A DNA stretch of 64,000 nucleotides from Jaapia argillacea MUCL 33604 (taxonomy: Eukaryota > Basidiomycota > Agaricomycetes > Jaapiales > Jaapiaceae). This document shows, piece by piece, positions 62,244 through 64,000 of the stretch. The stretch covers positions 430,221 to 494,220 of the forward strand of contig KL197711.1 in NCBI GenBank assembly GCA_000697665.1, written 5' to 3'. The notes below the pieces were generated by a model that saw only the letters and a program-made list of their open reading frames with translations, ran no database searches and was not told the origin of the DNA. The position numbers and the translations under genes are program-made. How positions within the stretch are numbered: position 1 is the stretch's first letter; each line of letters begins with the position of its first letter.

Positions 62244-62822
62244 TCAGTGTCTGCTGCCCCGTTTCACTGTTTGCCAGCCTCCGGTACCCCTGGCACTGCC
62301 TCGACCTCGATAGCTGCCACAGCCGCTATGGCCACTGCGTCCTCCTCAACTATCACGGAAGTCTCGGGTATCTTCCCTGCTCCAGTCATCAGACCTGTCG
62401 TGAGCATTAAGGTTCCATTGTTTGCCAGTGTCATGTTTGAAGCGTAGGAGGTCGTTGTGAGAGGGGCCAACCCATCCCTCAAGTTTGGGGAGGGGGCAGT
62501 CAAAGGCAGGGTGTGTGTCCACTTTGCAGCCAGCGCAGTCAACAAATTTCTTGTTGACGATGAGCTTCTTGAGCCCCTTCCAGTAGGTTTGGTTACAGAT
62601 GATTCAAAGCCACTCTCGGTGGTCGTCAGCATCGGCTGTGATAGGCTTGCCGAGGAGTTGAGCTACGGGGGTGGAGATGCCCTCGGCGTTTGTGAAATGT
62701 ATTAGCGAGATGGTGAACATTATCAGATCCAGACAGTGGTCGCATCTGAGTCCCCTCTTTTCTTCTGGCTTATCATTCACACATCCTCCTCCCTCTGCCA
62801 TTCTTCTCTCTGTATCCCTCAT
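62244..62822 (-). pseudogene. LINE ORF1 (RNA-binding, Cys-rich), broken by two stops
   Basis: It starts at 62822 ('MRDTERRMAEGGGCVNDKPE') with 'RCDHCLDLIMFTISLIHF'. After an in-frame TGA at 62604 the frame continues 'IICNQTYWKGLKKLIVNKKF' and 'DCAGCKVDTHPAFDCPLPKL', then 'GWVGPSHNDLLRFKHDTG'. A second TGA lies at 62346. The end is Gly/Arg/Ser-rich ('GSYRGRGSARGTGGWQTVKR') with the terminal stop at 62244. Paired CxxC clusters and an RGG-like tail fit a LINE ORF1 nucleic-acid-binding protein. The start may be further 5' if sequence was lost where the LTR sits. Confidence 0.65.
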
Positions 62823-63100
62823 CTCTACCCGCCCACCTCAGTCTGCTCGTTGTACCAATTCCTATTGCAATTTGTTTTGTTTTTGTTTTGTTCTTCTTCA
62901 TGTTATGAGCGCCTTAGCGTTTAGCGTAAGGTAGCGAATAAGGCTTGTAAGTCGTTTGGGTATTCCTTGCTAACTAGTACTCAGGCTACGATCTTGAGGC
63001 AATAGAGGATGACGAGAATGAGCGAACCGGTTGAAGGATACAACTAAAGCGCTGTATTGTTCAAGTGGACAAGCTACCGAATACAGAGTAGGTAGGTGTC

Positions 63101-63108
63101 CTTATATA
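63101..63108 (-). promoter_or_regulatory. TATA-like box of the LTR
   Basis: The minus strand reads TATATAAG, followed by GACACC. Placed about 200 bp from the left end of the LTR, it is the best candidate promoter for LTR transcription toward the LINE. Identified by sequence only. Confidence 0.4.
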
Positions 63109-63110
63109 CT

Positions 63111-63250
63111 ACAGGAACAATGGGATCTCGAACAATGTACTGTAGACAATAATGAACGAGACAATGTCTAAAGACAATGGTGAGCGAATTAAGGTTCAGA
63201 ACAATGACGATGAACAATGAAGGTAGAACAATGAAACGGAGAACAATGAC
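63111..63250. repeat. Degenerate (G)AACAATG repeat array inside the LTR
   Basis: About nine copies of ACAATG, mostly in the form GAACAATG or GACAATG, occur in 140 bp at irregular spacing of roughly 12-28 bp. Within the same LTR the 10-mer GAGGCTGTAC is duplicated in tandem at 63251-63270. Confidence 0.7.
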
Positions 63251-63310
63251 GAGGCTGTACGAGGCTGTACCAGATGAGTCCGTGGATGCTATAAATAGTA
63301 CAAGGTCCGA

Positions 63311-63333
63311 GATAAGATAAGATAAGATAAGAT
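63311..63333. repeat. (GATAA)4 microsatellite in the LTR
   Basis: Four exact GATAA units followed by GAT. On the LTR's own strand they read TTATC, and GATA-type zinc-finger factors could bind either strand. Confidence 0.8.
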
Positions 63334-63447
63334 GAAAGGATGCTAAGTATCATAGACAAGGGAAATGATACGAAAGCGAATAAAGTCCGATAAAAAGAAT
63401 GAAAACAATAGTAAATCTATAAGTCCAGACGCGTTCACAACACTTCA

Positions 63448-64000
63448 TGCACAATCATTAGCCGCAATTCACTCTTAAGCTATCCCTGTCTCAGAATGAT
63501 CAGACCAAGAAGCACTGCAAGTGGTATCTAGGAAACAGACGCAACCTTTCATTGTCAAATGCTCACACGAATGATACAGTGCACTGAAGATACTCAGGTC
63601 TTGTTTTTACACTTCCTAGAGCCCTCAGTCGTCCCTGAAGTAAGGAAGGAGGACTGACTAGGGTGCAGTAGTGTTGTGGAATTTATGGGAATGGTAAAGG
63701 GTGTCTGATCAGGGGAAAGACTGCCTCAGGAATTGATGAGGAGAAGGTTGAATCAGTCTACCATTTTGAACTCTCAGGATCAGCCCTCCAGTCCATCCAA
63801 TCTGACTAATCTACAGGGAAGATCTCCTGAAATCAATGTTCATAAATTCCTACACTTCTCTAAGATGAACCCACCAGCTCCAGCTCTTCAGCATAGGAAA
63901 GGGGAAGGATCTAGGATATTTATGGCAATTTTTGTTGATTTTTTATACCCTGCCAAGAGGAGAGAATTCAGCACAAAGTCAGTATCAGAATCATTTCCAT
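63448..64000. other. Unassigned sequence right of the solo LTR
   Basis: The region is AT-moderate with short broken open frames on both strands and no gene, RNA or repeat that I can identify. The context suggests more transposon-derived sequence, possibly the interrupted 5' flank of the LINE or an older element. Confidence 0.3.

Larger units (their letters stand above)
56326..62900 (-). mobile_element. LINE (Tad-like non-LTR retrotransposon), inactivated
   Basis: The element runs right to left. From its 5' side it has ORF1 (62822-62244), a spacer of about 270 bp, ORF2 (61969-56555), a 3' UTR and a poly(A) tail that appears on the plus strand as T runs at 56326-56337 and 56339-56346. ORF2 carries an endonuclease, a reverse transcriptase, an RNase H and a Cys/His motif, the order of Tad-type elements. 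The true 5' boundary is not defined: a solo LTR sits at 62901, so the 5' UTR could be cut there. No target-site duplication matching the 3' flank ('ATCACTGCATTC') was found near 62900 or to the right. Confidence 0.85.
62901..63442 (-). mobile_element. Solo LTR with 5-bp target-site duplication
   Basis: The 542-bp element begins TGTTATGAGC and ends GCGTTCACAACA on the plus strand. Its ends form the imperfect inverted pair TGTTATGA/TCACAACA (TG...CA). It is flanked by CTTCA on both sides (62896-62900 and 63443-63447), a perfect 5-bp duplication. On the minus strand it contains a TATA-like TATATAAG (63101-63108), so its transcription would run right to left. There is no internal retrotransposon between two LTRs, so it is a solo LTR left by recombination. 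The 5-bp duplication fits either Ty1/copia or Ty3/gypsy elements. Confidence 0.9.

Noticed and set aside
56300-62900. Target-site duplication of the LINE
   Set aside because: The bases next to the poly(A) tail were not found again near 62900 or to the right, so none is claimed.

Overview
The window is nuclear DNA of a filamentous basidiomycete, most likely an Agaricomycete. Genes are dense, lie on both strands and are cut by many short introns of about 40-100 bp with GT...AG ends. The encoded families are fungal: Pkc1 with a DYG kinase motif, DASH subunit Dad1, Erg24, Vnx1-type exchanger, Mdm33, Cdc25-type RasGEF with SH3 and WW domains, and a membrane-anchored hybrid histidine kinase. A Tad-like LINE with a C-terminal RNase H fits the same assignment. 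The genus cannot be read from the sequence.

Layout. 1-54.4 kb is an ordinary gene-rich region of 23 protein genes. In order they are: a partial uncharacterised gene (1-1174, -); DNA polymerase alpha subunit B (1768-4075, -); endosulfine (4515-5197, -); an uncharacterised acidic protein (5517-8262, -); protein kinase C (8468-12531, +); Dad1 (12677-13023, -); RasGEF (13429-18026, -); EFL1/Ria1 (18330-22102, -); hybrid histidine kinase (22581-26186, +); a histone-fold protein (26586-27313, +); a HIT protein (27379-28170, -); a methyltransferase-like protein (28273-29500, +); Mdm33/She9 (29606-30826, -); NADPH-P450 reductase (31140-33517, -); a membrane-anchored SET protein (34027-35796, -); Yae1 (35917-36576, +); Hut1 (36795-38382, +); a STYX-like pseudophosphatase (38821-39971, -); a ZNG1/CobW GTPase (40246-41900, +); DDB1 (42033-46578, +); a Vnx1-like exchanger (46664-50341, -); an uncharacterised coiled-coil protein (50581-52371, -); and Erg24 (52784-54403, +). 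I saw no biosynthetic cluster. Neighbours belong to unrelated pathways: replication, signalling, ribosome maturation, sterol and P450 metabolism, vacuolar ion transport.

54.4-64 kb is transposon territory. About 1.9 kb of decayed sequence precedes a near full-length LINE on the minus strand (about 56326-62900), with a 3' poly(A) tract, ORF1 and ORF2. ORF1 and ORF2 together carry ten in-frame stops. Nine are TGA where CGA is the likely parent and one is TAG where CAG is likely, so all can be explained by C-to-T changes on the coding strand. Directly 5' of LINE ORF1 sits a 542-bp solo LTR (62901-63442) flanked by a perfect 5-bp duplication, CTTCA. The last 550 bp holds no recognisable gene.

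Gene coordinates give the outer limits of multi-exon coding regions. Splice sites were inferred by eye from reading frame, GT/AG signals and family conservation. There is no transcript evidence.
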